In this document: piece by piece, positions 13,019 through 20,911 of the stretch
How positions within the stretch are numbered: the stretch's first letter is position 1
Layout: every line of letters begins with the position of its first letter
Source of the DNA: Streptomyces humi
GTDB taxonomy: Bacteria > Actinomycetota > Actinomycetes > Streptomycetales > Streptomycetaceae
Direction: 5' to 3'
Assembly (NCBI RefSeq): GCF_001005085.2
Contig: NZ_LBMU02000082.1
Coordinates: forward strand, 62,001 to 126,000
Length of the DNA: 64,000 bases
Translations under genes and position numbers: made by a program
Notes under the pieces: generated by a model
Database searches by the model: none
What the model saw: the letters and a program-made list of their open reading frames with translations, nothing else
Told to the model about the DNA's origin: nothing

Positions 13019-13927
13019 TTACCCCTTGGTACCGCCGGCGGTCAGCCCGGTCACCAGGTTCCGCTGCACGAGGTAGAAGAACACGGCCACCGGTATCGCG
13101 ATCAGCACCGCCGTAGCGGTCATCAGGTTCCGCTGCGCGTCGTGCTCGCTGCCGAAGCTCTGGAGCCCCACCGCGAACGTGTACTTGTCGTCGCTCAGCA
13201 TGAACGTGGAGGCGAAGGCGACCTCGCCGAACGCGGTGAGGAAGTTGTAGAACGCGGCGACCGCGAGGCCGGGCTTGGCCAGCGGCAGGATCAGCCGGGC
13301 GAAGGTGCCGAAGGGGCTGAGCCCGTCGACCCGGCCGGCCTCGTCTATCTCGAAGGGGATCGTGTCGAAGTAGCCCTTGAGCAGCCACGCCGTGTAGGGG
13401 ACGACGGTGGTGCAGTAGACGAGGATCAGGCCGAGGTAGCTGTCGATGAGGCCGAGGTTCGACAGGATCTGGTACATCGGCACGATCAGGACGGCGATCG
13501 GGAACATCTGGGTGACCAGCAGCAGCCACATGAACTTCCGGTAGCCGGGGAAGCGCATCCGGGAGACCGCGTAGCCGGTGGTCGAGGCGAGGACAAGACC
13601 GATGACCGTGGTGCCGCCGACGACGATCATCGTCGTCTTGAACCAGTTCCAGAAGCCGGTGTGCTGGAGGACGAAGGAGTAGTTGCTCAGCGTCATCTTG
13701 TGCCAGATGCCGCTCGGGTGCAGGTAGTCGTCCTTGTCCGGGCCGAGGGACAGGAAGATCAGCCAGCCGACCGGGAAGAACGCGATCAGGCTCGCGACAC
13801 CCAGCACGCCGTGGGTGACGGCGGTACCGAGCGGGCCGCGTTCGCCGCGGCCGCGGATGCGGCGGGTGCTGGTCACGGGGGTCTCCTCGGCGACCTGGGC
13901 GGAGGTCTCGACGGTGGTCGTGCTCAT
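13019..13927 (-). CDS. malG: Maltodextrin ABC transporter permease MalG
   Basis: A 302-residue inner-membrane permease of the CUT1 carbohydrate ABC family, forming a pair with MalF. The ATG at 13927 lies 13 bases after the malF stop codon. A cytoplasmic N-terminal segment (about 1-35) precedes six predicted membrane spans. The ATPase-contact EAA loop appears at EIDEAGRVDGLSPFGTF, about residues 185-205. It completes malE-malF-malG on the minus strand. No ATPase gene is present; Streptomyces CUT1 importers share the MsiK ATPase encoded elsewhere. Substrate (maltose/maltodextrins) is inferred from the neighbouring MalR and amylolytic genes. Confidence 0.93.
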   Translation of the reverse strand: MSTTTVETSAQVAEETPVTSTRRIRGRGERGPLGTAVTHGVLGVASLIAFFPVGWLIFLSLGPDKDDYLHPSGIWHKMTLSNYSFVLQHTGFWNWFKTTMIVVGGTTVIGLVLASTTGYAVSRMRFPGYRKFMWLLLVTQMFPIAVLIVPMYQILSNLGLIDSYLGLILVYCTTVVPYTAWLLKGYFDTIPFEIDEAGRVDGLSPFGTFARLILPLAKPGLAVAAFYNFLTAFGEVAFASTFMLSDDKYTFAVGLQSFGSEHDAQRNLMTATAVLIAIPVAVFFYLVQRNLVTGLTAGGTKG

Positions 13928-13940
13928 GGGAACTCCTGCC

Positions 13941-14945
13941 TCAGATCGCGAGCTGCTGGTCGTTGCGGTTGAGCCAGCGGCGGTAGAAGGAGGTGAAGAC
14001 GATCAGGACGGCCAGCAGCAGCATGCCGTAGGCGGCGGACTGGGCGAAGTCACGCGGCTGCTGTCCGAAGCCGAGGAAGTAGGCCCAGGTGACCAGGATC
14101 TGGGCGTCGGGCGCGGTGTTGCCGAACAGCAGGAAGATGACGGCGAACTGGTTGAACGTCCAGATGATGCCGAGCAGGACGACCGTGGAGCTGACGGACC
14201 GCAGGCCCGGCAGGGTGACGTACCGGAAGCGCTGCCAGGCGCTCGCGCCGTCCATCTCGGCGGCCTCGTACAGCGTGCCGTCGATGGCCTGGAGGCCGCC
14301 GAGCAGCGAGAGCATCATGAACGGCACACCGCACCAGGTGTTGACGAGGATCGCCGCGGTCCGCTGCCAGAAGGTGTCCTCCAGCCAGTCCGGTTGCGGC
14401 AGATGGAGGAAGTGCAGGGCGCTGTTGATGATGCCGCCGTCGGCGAGCATGAACCGCCAGCCGAAGACGGTGACGAAGGTGGGGACCGCCCAGGGCAGCA
14501 CCAGGACCATGCGGTAGAGGGTGCGGCCGCGGAACTTCTCGTTGAGCAGCAGGGCGAGGCCGAGGCCGATCGTGTAGTGCAGGGCCACGCAGAGCGCGGT
14601 CCACACGATCGTCCACAGGAAGTGGGACCAGAAGCGGTCGTAGGACGTCGGGCCGAACAGGATGTCCTTGTAGTTGTCCAGGCCGATGAACTTGTAGGTG
14701 GCGTCGATGTGGTTGACGCCGATGGTGCGCGCGGTGTTCAGGCTGTTGGCGTCCGTCAGCGTCAGGTAGAAGCCGTACACCAACGGGTAGATGACGAGCG
14801 CCCCGAGGACGACGGCCACGGGGGCGATCATCGCGTAGGCGTACCAGTATTTCTGGTAGCCGTTCCTGATCCGCTGGCCCAGCCCGGGGCGGGGCGCGCG
14901 GTCACCGTGGCGTTTGCCGGTCGCGCGGTCGATGGCGACTGTCAT
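13941..14945 (-). CDS. malF: Maltodextrin ABC transporter permease MalF
   Basis: A 334-residue permease partner of MalG. The ATG at 14945 (MTVAIDRATGKRHG) is preferred over a longer frame whose extra residues have no hydrophobic or family character; AAGG lies about 11 bases upstream. Six membrane spans are predicted from about residue 35 on, with the EAA loop EAAEMDGASAWQRFRYVTLP at about 223-242. A 12-bp-stem hairpin separates it from malE, which may lower malFG expression relative to the binding protein. Like other Gram-positive MalF proteins it lacks the long periplasmic P2 loop of E. coli MalF. Confidence 0.92.
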   Translation of the reverse strand: MTVAIDRATGKRHGDRAPRPGLGQRIRNGYQKYWYAYAMIAPVAVVLGALVIYPLVYGFYLTLTDANSLNTARTIGVNHIDATYKFIGLDNYKDILFGPTSYDRFWSHFLWTIVWTALCVALHYTIGLGLALLLNEKFRGRTLYRMVLVLPWAVPTFVTVFGWRFMLADGGIINSALHFLHLPQPDWLEDTFWQRTAAILVNTWCGVPFMMLSLLGGLQAIDGTLYEAAEMDGASAWQRFRYVTLPGLRSVSSTVVLLGIIWTFNQFAVIFLLFGNTAPDAQILVTWAYFLGFGQQPRDFAQSAAYGMLLLAVLIVFTSFYRRWLNRNDQQLAI

Positions 14946-15006
14946 GGTTCGACACCTTCTGGAAAATCCGGGATGGGCGGGCTGGGCGGCCTGGGCACAG
15001 GCCGGC

Positions 15007-15048
15007 GGCCGCCGGAGCACTCCCCCTGAACAGGGCGCTCCGGCGGCC
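15007..15048 (-). promoter_or_regulatory. malE-malF intergenic hairpin
   Basis: GGCCGCCGGAGC at 15007-15018 is the exact complement of 15037-15048, loop 18 bases. It sits right after the malE stop codon and before malF. Structures here in other mal operons protect the malE message or stop part of the transcription, giving binding protein in excess over permease; that role is inferred. Confidence 0.65.
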
Positions 15049-15056
15049 ACGCGGGC

Positions 15057-16331
15057 CTACTTGCTGAAGTCGGGGACGAGCTTCTCGATCCCGAGTTCGG
15101 CGTTGCCCAGGCCCTTGTCCAGGGACTCCTTGCCGCCGGCGACCTTGGTCAGCTCGGTGCCGACCGGGCCCCACAGGGAGGAGTACTCGGCGAGCGCCGG
15201 GCGCGGCTGGGCGGAGGGGAGGACGGCCTGGTAGCCGGCGATGCCCGGGTCGGCCTTGACCGTGGCGGTGTAGGCGTCGGAGCGGGTCGGCAGGGTGGAG
15301 TTCTTCAGGGCGATCTCCGTCTGGGACTTCGCGGAGGTCATGAAGGCGACGAACTTCTCGGCGGCTTCCTGGTGGGCCTTGTCCGAGCCGGCGTAGACGG
15401 AGAGGTTGTGGCCGCCGGTCGGGGCGCCCGCCTTGCCGGTGGAGCCGGCCGGGACAGTGGCGATGCCGAGGTTGGACTTGTCGCTGAACGCGGAGCCCTT
15501 GTAGAAGTTGGTGATCTCCCAGGGGCCCTCGATGGTCATGGCGACCTTGCCGTTGACGAAGGCGTCCTGGCGGTGGGCGTAGGCGTCGGCGGTGGTGTCC
15601 GCCTTGTGCAGGCCCTTGCCGGAGTAGAGGTCCAGCCAGGTCTGGTAGCCCTTCTTGGCCGCCGCCGAGGTGATGGTGATCTTCTTGGCGGAGGCGTCGA
15701 CCATGTCGGTGCCCTCGCCGTACAGGAAGGGCTGCGTGTAGTAGGCGGCCTCGGGACCCCAGTAGCCGGTGGTCTTGGCCTTGTCCTGGATCTTGGCGGC
15801 GTCGGCCTTGACCTCGTCCCAGGTCTTGGGGGCCTCGGTGATGCCGGCCTTCTTCAGCAGCGCCTTGTTGTAGACGAGCGCGAGGGTGTCGGTGACCAGC
15901 GGCACGCCGTAGGTCTTGCCCTCGTACTGGGCCTGGGTGATCAGGCTGGACTGGAACTTGTCCTTGTCGGCGAGGGCGGCGGTGCCGTCGAGCGGCACGA
16001 AGTAGCCGGCCTTGGCGAAGGCGGGGGTCCAGCCGACCTCGGAGCGCAGCACGTCGGGGGCGCCCTTGCCGGACTGGGCGGCCGTGTCGAACTTGTTCTG
16101 CGCCTGGTCGAACTGGACGTTGACGTACTTGACCTTGATGTTCTTGTCGGCGGCCTCGAACTGCTTGATCAAGGCCTGGTACGTCGGTGCCTCATTGGTG
16201 GCGTTGGAGGTGTCCCACCAGGTGATGGTGACCGGCCCGTCCGACTTGCTGTCGTTCCCGCTCCCGCCGCACGCCGTCGCCGTGAGGGCGAGGGACGCCA
16301 CCAGCGCGGAGGCCGCTATGCCACGCCGCAT
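15057..16331 (-). CDS. malE: Maltodextrin-binding lipoprotein MalE
   Basis: A 424-residue extracellular solute-binding protein (family 1) that captures maltose/maltodextrins for MalFG. The ATG at 16331 has AAGGAG five bases upstream. The lipoprotein signal runs to the lipobox LTATAC with Cys21 as the lipidation residue, anchoring the protein to the outer face of the membrane. The mature part shows the usual two-lobed binding-protein pattern, for instance VTITWWDTSN near the start and GPWEITNF in the middle. It is the first gene of the operon and is divergent from malR, with a cluster of CTTGC/GCAAG operator motifs between them, consistent with repression by MalR and induction by maltose. Confidence 0.94.
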   Translation of the reverse strand: MRRGIAASALVASLALTATACGGSGNDSKSDGPVTITWWDTSNATNEAPTYQALIKQFEAADKNIKVKYVNVQFDQAQNKFDTAAQSGKGAPDVLRSEVGWTPAFAKAGYFVPLDGTAALADKDKFQSSLITQAQYEGKTYGVPLVTDTLALVYNKALLKKAGITEAPKTWDEVKADAAKIQDKAKTTGYWGPEAAYYTQPFLYGEGTDMVDASAKKITITSAAAKKGYQTWLDLYSGKGLHKADTTADAYAHRQDAFVNGKVAMTIEGPWEITNFYKGSAFSDKSNLGIATVPAGSTGKAGAPTGGHNLSVYAGSDKAHQEAAEKFVAFMTSAKSQTEIALKNSTLPTRSDAYTATVKADPGIAGYQAVLPSAQPRPALAEYSSLWGPVGTELTKVAGGKESLDKGLGNAELGIEKLVPDFSK

Positions 16332-16454
16332 GAGTTCTCCTTGAGGGTTAAGCCCGTGTGATGCGGGGGCGGTCCCGTCCACCGTCCCGCTGTCGTGCCG
16401 ACTGCGCCGTTGCTGCGGCGGCCGGGCGTCAGGGAACGTAACAGCGATGCAACC

Positions 16455-16598
16455 CTTGCGAAAGACCTTGCAGAAAAAAAGTGCAAGAGATCTCCGAAGT
16501 TATCCGGGCGTGACCTGTCGGCGACCGCCGTGAGACGCTTGTTTACGGCGGTGGAGCGGTACGGGGGCGACTTGTGCAAGACTCTGCAAGCTCTTGCC
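16455..16598. promoter_or_regulatory. MalR operator cluster between malE and malR
   Basis: Two groups of sites are visible. Near malE: CTTGCG at 16455, CTTGCAG at 16467-16473 and TGCAAG at 16482-16487. Near malR: the palindrome CTTGTGCAAG at 16571-16580, then TGCAAG at 16585-16590 and CTTGCC at 16593-16598. The CTTGCAG form matches the MalR-binding heptamer described for the S. coelicolor malR-malE region. A further GTGCAAGG lies at 16680, close to the likely malR start. Exact promoter hexamers are not clear. Confidence 0.75.
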
Positions 16599-16714
16599 GT
16601 CACGTTTCATGAGGGAGTGCGATGACGCAGCAGCCCGCCCCGGGCCGCCCCCCAGGCCGCATCAGGCGCCCGATCGGTGTGCAAGGGGACATACGGCCGG
16701 TACAGTCCAGTGCC

Positions 16715-17752
16715 GTGACCACACGGCTTGCCGACATCGCAGCGCAGGCGGGGGTGAGCGAGGCGACGGTGAGCCGGGTCCTGAACGGGAAGCCGGGCGT
16801 CGCCGCCACCACCCGCCAGTCCGTGCTCGCCGCCCTGGACGTCCTCGGCTACGAGCGTCCGGTACGGCTGCGGCAGCGCAGCGAGGGGCTGGTGGGCCTC
16901 ATCACCCCCGAGCTCGAGAACCCGATATTCCCGGCCCTGGCCCAGGTCATCGGGCAGGCGCTGACCCGGCAGGGCTACACCCCCGTGCTCGCCACCCAGA
17001 CCCCGGGCGGGTCCACGGAGGACGAGCTGACCGAGATGCTGGTGGACCGCGGGGTCGCCGGCATCATCTACGTCTCCGGGCTGCACGCGGACACCACGGC
17101 CGACATGCAGCGCTACGAGCGGCTGCGGGCGCAGGGCGTGCCGTACGTCCTGGTGGACGGCTTCTCGCCGAAGGTGCAGGCGCCGTTCATCTCCCCCGAC
17201 GACCGGGCCGCGATGACGCTCGCCGTCACCCACCTCGTCTCCCTGGGCCACACCCGGATCGGCCTCGCCCTCGGGCCCAAGCGGTTCGTGCCCGTGCAGC
17301 GCAAGATCGAGGGCTTCGTGCGGGCGGTGCAGGACCAGTTGGGGCTGGGCGCGGAGACCGTCGAGACGGAGCTCGTGCAGCACTCGCTGTACACCCTGGA
17401 GGGCGGCCAGGCGGCGGCGACGGCGCTCATCGAGCGCGACTGCACGGCGATCGTCTGCGCCAGCGACATGATGGCGCTGGGCGCGATACGGGCGGTCCGG
17501 CAGCGCGGCCTCGACGTCCCCCGGGACGTGTCCGTCGTCGGCTTCGACGACTCCCCGCTGATCGCGTTCACCGACCCGCCCCTCACCACCATCCGCAAGC
17601 CGGTGCCGGCGATGGGACAGGCGGCGGTGCGCACGCTGCTGGAGGAGATCGGCGGTACGCCCGCACCGCACAGCGAGTTCGTCTTCATGCCGGAACTGGT
17701 GGTGCGCGGTTCCACGGCGTCGGCCCCCGGGGAGCGCGTCAGCCGGGGCTGA
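16715..17752 (+). CDS. malR: LacI-family maltose regulator MalR
   Basis: A LacI/GalR repressor of about 345 residues that controls malEFG and the amylase genes. The helix-turn-helix is at the very start (TRLADIAAQAGVSEATVSRV with hinge LNGKPGV), followed by a periplasmic-binding-protein-like effector domain. Two starts are possible. An ATG at 16622 behind GAGGGAG would add 31 unstructured residues. The GTG at 16715 puts the helix-turn-helix at the usual position and lies eight bases after TACAGT (16701-16706), a possible -10 box of a leaderless message; a GTGCAAGG operator-like site at 16680 would then overlap the promoter and allow autorepression. The GTG is preferred but unproven. Confidence 0.9.
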   Translation: MTTRLADIAAQAGVSEATVSRVLNGKPGVAATTRQSVLAALDVLGYERPVRLRQRSEGLVGLITPELENPIFPALAQVIGQALTRQGYTPVLATQTPGGSTEDELTEMLVDRGVAGIIYVSGLHADTTADMQRYERLRAQGVPYVLVDGFSPKVQAPFISPDDRAAMTLAVTHLVSLGHTRIGLALGPKRFVPVQRKIEGFVRAVQDQLGLGAETVETELVQHSLYTLEGGQAAATALIERDCTAIVCASDMMALGAIRAVRQRGLDVPRDVSVVGFDDSPLIAFTDPPLTTIRKPVPAMGQAAVRTLLEEIGGTPAPHSEFVFMPELVVRGSTASAPGERVSRG

Positions 17753-17859
17753 CCGTGGCCTGATACCCCCGCAGTAGTCGTCACGCCGTAGAACATGCGT
17801 GGTCGGTCCAACCTTGGGATGATCTGTCGAAGACGTCTTTTCTGGCAGACTCTGTGTCT

Positions 17860-18717
17860 ATGAGTGACTCGACCGTGACAGAGCCGGAAGGTCGCGAACA
17901 ACAGACCCTTCCGCGGACCGTCACGGGCGAGAGAGGACCGGGATTCCTCGGCAGGCTGCGCACCCCGCGGCGGCCCCGGCTCTGGTTCGAGATCCTGCTG
18001 ATCGCGGTGAGTTACTGGACCTACTCGCTGATCCGCAACGCGGTCCCCGAGCAGAAGGCACAGGCGCTGCGCAACGCGGACTGGATCTGGCGGGCCGAGG
18101 GGCACCTGGGGATCGCCGTCGAGGAGTCGGTCAACCACGCCGTGAACTCGGTGACTTGGCTGATCATCGGCATGAACTACTACTACGCGACGCTGCACTT
18201 CGTGGTGACGCTGGGTGTGCTGGTGTGGCTCTACCGCAGCCATCCGGGCCGCTACGCCGCGGCCCGCCTCGCCCTCTTCGCGACGACGGGCGTGGCCCTG
18301 CTCGGCTACTACCTGTTCCCGCTCGCCCCGCCCCGTCTGATGAACGGCGGCCGCTTCGTGGACACCGTGACGGTCCACCACACCTGGGGTTCGATGGCCT
18401 CGGGCGACCTGAAGCACATGTCGAACCAGTACGCCGCGATGCCGTCCATGCACATCGGCTGGTCCCTGTGGTGCGGCCTGACGGTCTTCGCCCTGGCCTC
18501 GGTCCCCTGGGTGCGGCTCCTGGGCCTGCTGTACCCGGCGGCGACCCTGCTGGTGATCGTCTCCACGGCCAACCACTTCTGGCTGGACGCGGTGGGCGGA
18601 GCCCTCTGCCTGACCTTCGGCTTCACGGTGGCCCGCCTGTGGTACGGCGCCCTCCCCTACACCCTGCCCCGCCAACCGACACCCCGGCCCCTGCCACACA
18701 GCCCTGCGAACAGCTGA
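17860..18717 (+). CDS. PAP2-family membrane phosphatase/inositolphosphotransferase-like protein
   Basis: A 285-residue integral membrane protein of the PAP2 superfamily, subgroup resembling Aur1/Ipt1 inositol-phosphoryl transferases. A cytoplasmic N-terminus (about 1-45) precedes six predicted spans. Active-site motifs are AMPSMHIGWS near residue 195, with the catalytic His, and NHFWLDAVGG near 237. Such proteins remove or transfer phosphate on lipids or isoprenoid carriers; the substrate is unknown. The ATG at 17860 has no ribosome site; CAGACT lies eight bases upstream, which would fit a leaderless message. A GTG six bases earlier is an alternative. The 3' end faces a block of tandem repeats. 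Confidence 0.82.
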   Translation: MSDSTVTEPEGREQQTLPRTVTGERGPGFLGRLRTPRRPRLWFEILLIAVSYWTYSLIRNAVPEQKAQALRNADWIWRAEGHLGIAVEESVNHAVNSVTWLIIGMNYYYATLHFVVTLGVLVWLYRSHPGRYAAARLALFATTGVALLGYYLFPLAPPRLMNGGRFVDTVTVHHTWGSMASGDLKHMSNQYAAMPSMHIGWSLWCGLTVFALASVPWVRLLGLLYPAATLLVIVSTANHFWLDAVGGALCLTFGFTVARLWYGALPYTLPRQPTPRPLPHSPANS

Positions 18718-18730
18718 ACCGACCCCCACG

Positions 18731-19087
18731 GAGACCGGCCGGTCCAAGCACGACCTCGGCTGCGGCCGGCCGCCCCCCGGGAGCCCGGCCCGCCCGGCAC
18801 CGCCGGCCACCGCCACCGTGGCTGAGCGCCGTCGCGGCGGAAGAAGAAAGAGACCGGCCGGTCCAAGCACGACCTCGGCTGCGGCCGGCCGGCCCGCGGG
18901 AGCCCGGCCCGCCCGGCACCGCCGACCACCGCCACCGTGGCTGAGCGCCGTCGCGGCGGAAGAAGGAAGAGACCGGCCGGTCCAAGCACGACCTCGGCTG
19001 CGGCCGGCCGCCCCCCGGGAGCCCGGCCCGCCCGGCACCGCCGACCACCGCCACCGTGGCTGAGCGCCGCAGCGGCGGGAGAAGAGG
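18731..19087. repeat. Three tandem copies of a 119-bp repeat
   Basis: Copies begin at 18731, 18850 and 18969, each with GAGACCGGCCGGTCCAAGCA, giving an exact period of 119 bases. They differ at only a few positions: copy 3 agrees with copy 1 at CCGCCCCCCGGG and with copy 2 at CCGACCACC, as expected after unequal crossing-over or gene conversion. The period is not a multiple of three, so the open frames through it are not evidence for coding. The block lies between convergent genes (PAP2 protein and amidohydrolase). Confidence 0.9.
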
Positions 19088-19126
19088 GACCGGCAGTTTT
19101 TCTGGAACCGGCCGCTCTCTTTTGTC

Positions 19127-19305
19127 CGCCGCGACGGTGCTCAGCCACCACGGTGGTGTCCGGCGGTGCCGGGACCCGCTCGGCCGCCGGCTGGGAGCAG
19201 CCGCCGGTCCGGGCCGTCTGCCGGCTCCTCTTCCCCGCCGCGACGGCGCTCGGCCGGCCGTGCCGGCTTCTCTTCGCCGCCGCCGACGGCGCTCGGTCGG
19301 CGGTG
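19127..19305. repeat. Degenerate inverted copies of the 119-bp repeat
   Basis: The stretch from TCCGCCGCGACGGTGCTCAG at 19127 to CGGCGGTGCCGGG is the reverse complement, with small changes, of the second half of the 119-bp unit. Two shorter, more worn copies of the CCGCCGCGACGGCGCTCGG core follow at about 19235 and 19275, reaching the 3' end of the amidohydrolase gene. Together with the direct copies the region could fold into a very long hairpin in RNA from either side. Confidence 0.7.
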
Positions 19306-19307
19306 TC

Positions 19308-20882
19308 TCACTCGCCCCGGTGCATCACGTGTCCTCCGGTCACCGTCAGTCGTATCGGGGACTCGGTCAGTTCGTCCGTGGGGGCCGTGACCGGGTCGAG
19401 GGCGAGTGCTGTCAGGTCGGCCCGGTAGCCGACCGCGATCCGGCCCGCCGTGTCCGCCTCCCCCGCCGCCCGCGCCGCATGGCTCGTGCAGCCCTCCAGG
19501 GCCTCCAGGCCGGTCAGGCCCGCGCCAGCCGACGCCGCGCCCCTCGGTGCGCGGGCGGTCGCGAGGACGGCTCGGGCGTCGTAGTGGGCGATCGGCCAGT
19601 CCGAGCCGAGGGCGACCGTCGCGCCGGCGTCACGGAGGTCACGCAGGCGCCACGCGTGACCCGCGCGGGCCGTGCCCAGCCGGCGTGACCACTCGTCGGT
19701 GCCGTCCGCCCGGGTGTACGCGGTGTGCGGCGGCTGCATGGACGCGGCCACCCCCAGCTCCGCGAACCGGGGCAGCAGCGCGTCCGGCGCCGTCTCGATG
19801 TGCTCGATGCGGTGCCGGCCCGCCGCGCCCGCCCCCAGCCCCGCCACCACGTCCAGGACGTGCCGTACCGCCGCGTCCCCGATCGCGTGCGTGGCCGTGC
19901 GCACCCCGGCCGCGTGCAGCCGGCGTACGGCGGCCGCGTAGGCGTCCGGATCGGGCCAGAACGCCGCCGTCCCCTGCCCGTGGCAGTCCGCGTGCTCCAG
20001 CCAGGCGGTGCCCCCTTCGACCGTCCCGTCCATGAAGAACTTCACCCCGTCGACCGTCCAGTGCCGGCCGCCCCGCCCCTGGGCGGCGACCAGTTCCGCG
20101 AGCCCCGCCCCGTCGACCCCCGGCATGCACCAGGGCGCGAAGCGCAGCCGCAACGGCAGGACGGTCTCCTCGGCCACCGCCCCGACGAGTTCGGCGTCCC
20201 CCTCGTCCATGACGTGCGCCCCGGTCAGCCCGGTCGCGGCCATCGCCGCCAGCAGCTCCACGAGCCGCTTGCGGCGGGCCGCGTACGACGGGCGGGGCAT
20301 GACGGACTCGACCAGTCCCATCGCCGCGTGCTCGACCAGATGCCCGGTCGGCCGGCCGTCGGCGTCGCACACCACCTCCGACCGCTGCTCGAAGACCCGC
20401 GCGCCCGTCACCCCGGCCGCGGCCAGCGCCGCCCCGGTGGCGAGGGCCGAGTGGCCGTCGTACAGGCGCAGAAAGGCCGGTGCGCCGCCGAGAACGTCCT
20501 CGACGAGCGCGCGGTCCACCGGTCGTCCCTCGAACGCGTTGTGGTCGAGGCCGTGGCCGATCACCCACCCGTCGACGCGGGCGGCCACGGCGAGCGCCGC
20601 CCGCAGGTCCGCCAGGCCGGTCACCCCCGACAGGTCGGCGCCGGTCGCCATGTCCAGGCCCCACACCGGGTGGCTGTGCGCGTCGACCAGGCCGGGCACC
20701 AGGTGGGCGCCGCGCAGGTCCACGACCTCGGTGCGGGGCCCCCGCCAGCCGGGTACGTCCCGCTCGTCGCCGACGGCGGCGATCAGCCCGTCGCGCACGG
20801 CGACGGCGGTGGCACGGGGGCGGGCCGGATCGAGGGTGCGGACCTCGGCACCGGTGAGGACCAGGTCGGGAGCGGCGGTCAT
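19308..20882 (-). CDS. YtcJ-like metal-dependent amidohydrolase
   Basis: A 524-residue cytoplasmic hydrolase of the amidohydrolase superfamily, YtcJ/exoenzyme-regulatory (AepA-like) subgroup. The N-terminal metal-binding motif VPGLVDAHSHP contains His69 and His71. A conserved FMDGTVEGGTAWL stretch lies near residue 285, RIEHIETA near 368 and a LGSDWPIA stretch with the metal-binding Asp near 425. The reaction is hydrolysis of an amide or related C-N bond in an unidentified substrate. The gene begins 29 bases after the APC permease stop codon on the same strand, so the pair is probably an operon for import and breakdown of one compound, controlled by the divergent TetR protein; that link is inferred. 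Confidence 0.85.
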   Translation of the reverse strand: MTAAPDLVLTGAEVRTLDPARPRATAVAVRDGLIAAVGDERDVPGWRGPRTEVVDLRGAHLVPGLVDAHSHPVWGLDMATGADLSGVTGLADLRAALAVAARVDGWVIGHGLDHNAFEGRPVDRALVEDVLGGAPAFLRLYDGHSALATGAALAAAGVTGARVFEQRSEVVCDADGRPTGHLVEHAAMGLVESVMPRPSYAARRKRLVELLAAMAATGLTGAHVMDEGDAELVGAVAEETVLPLRLRFAPWCMPGVDGAGLAELVAAQGRGGRHWTVDGVKFFMDGTVEGGTAWLEHADCHGQGTAAFWPDPDAYAAAVRRLHAAGVRTATHAIGDAAVRHVLDVVAGLGAGAAGRHRIEHIETAPDALLPRFAELGVAASMQPPHTAYTRADGTDEWSRRLGTARAGHAWRLRDLRDAGATVALGSDWPIAHYDARAVLATARAPRGAASAGAGLTGLEALEGCTSHAARAAGEADTAGRIAVGYRADLTALALDPVTAPTDELTESPIRLTVTGGHVMHRGE

Positions 20883-20911
20883 CGCGGGGTGAACTCCTTT
20901 GTTCCGTACGG

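Noticed and set aside
13019..16331. Missing ATPase gene in the mal transporter as a sign of decay
   Set aside because: Streptomyces CUT1 sugar importers normally lack their own ATPase and use the shared MsiK protein.
18818..19063. Small open frames inside the 119-bp repeats
   Set aside because: They recur with each repeat copy and in different frames because 119 is not a multiple of three; no ribosome site or domain supports them.
18731..19090. Possible CRISPR array in the 119-bp tandem repeats
   Set aside because: Repeats are contiguous with no unique spacers, the unit is far too long, and no cas genes are nearby.
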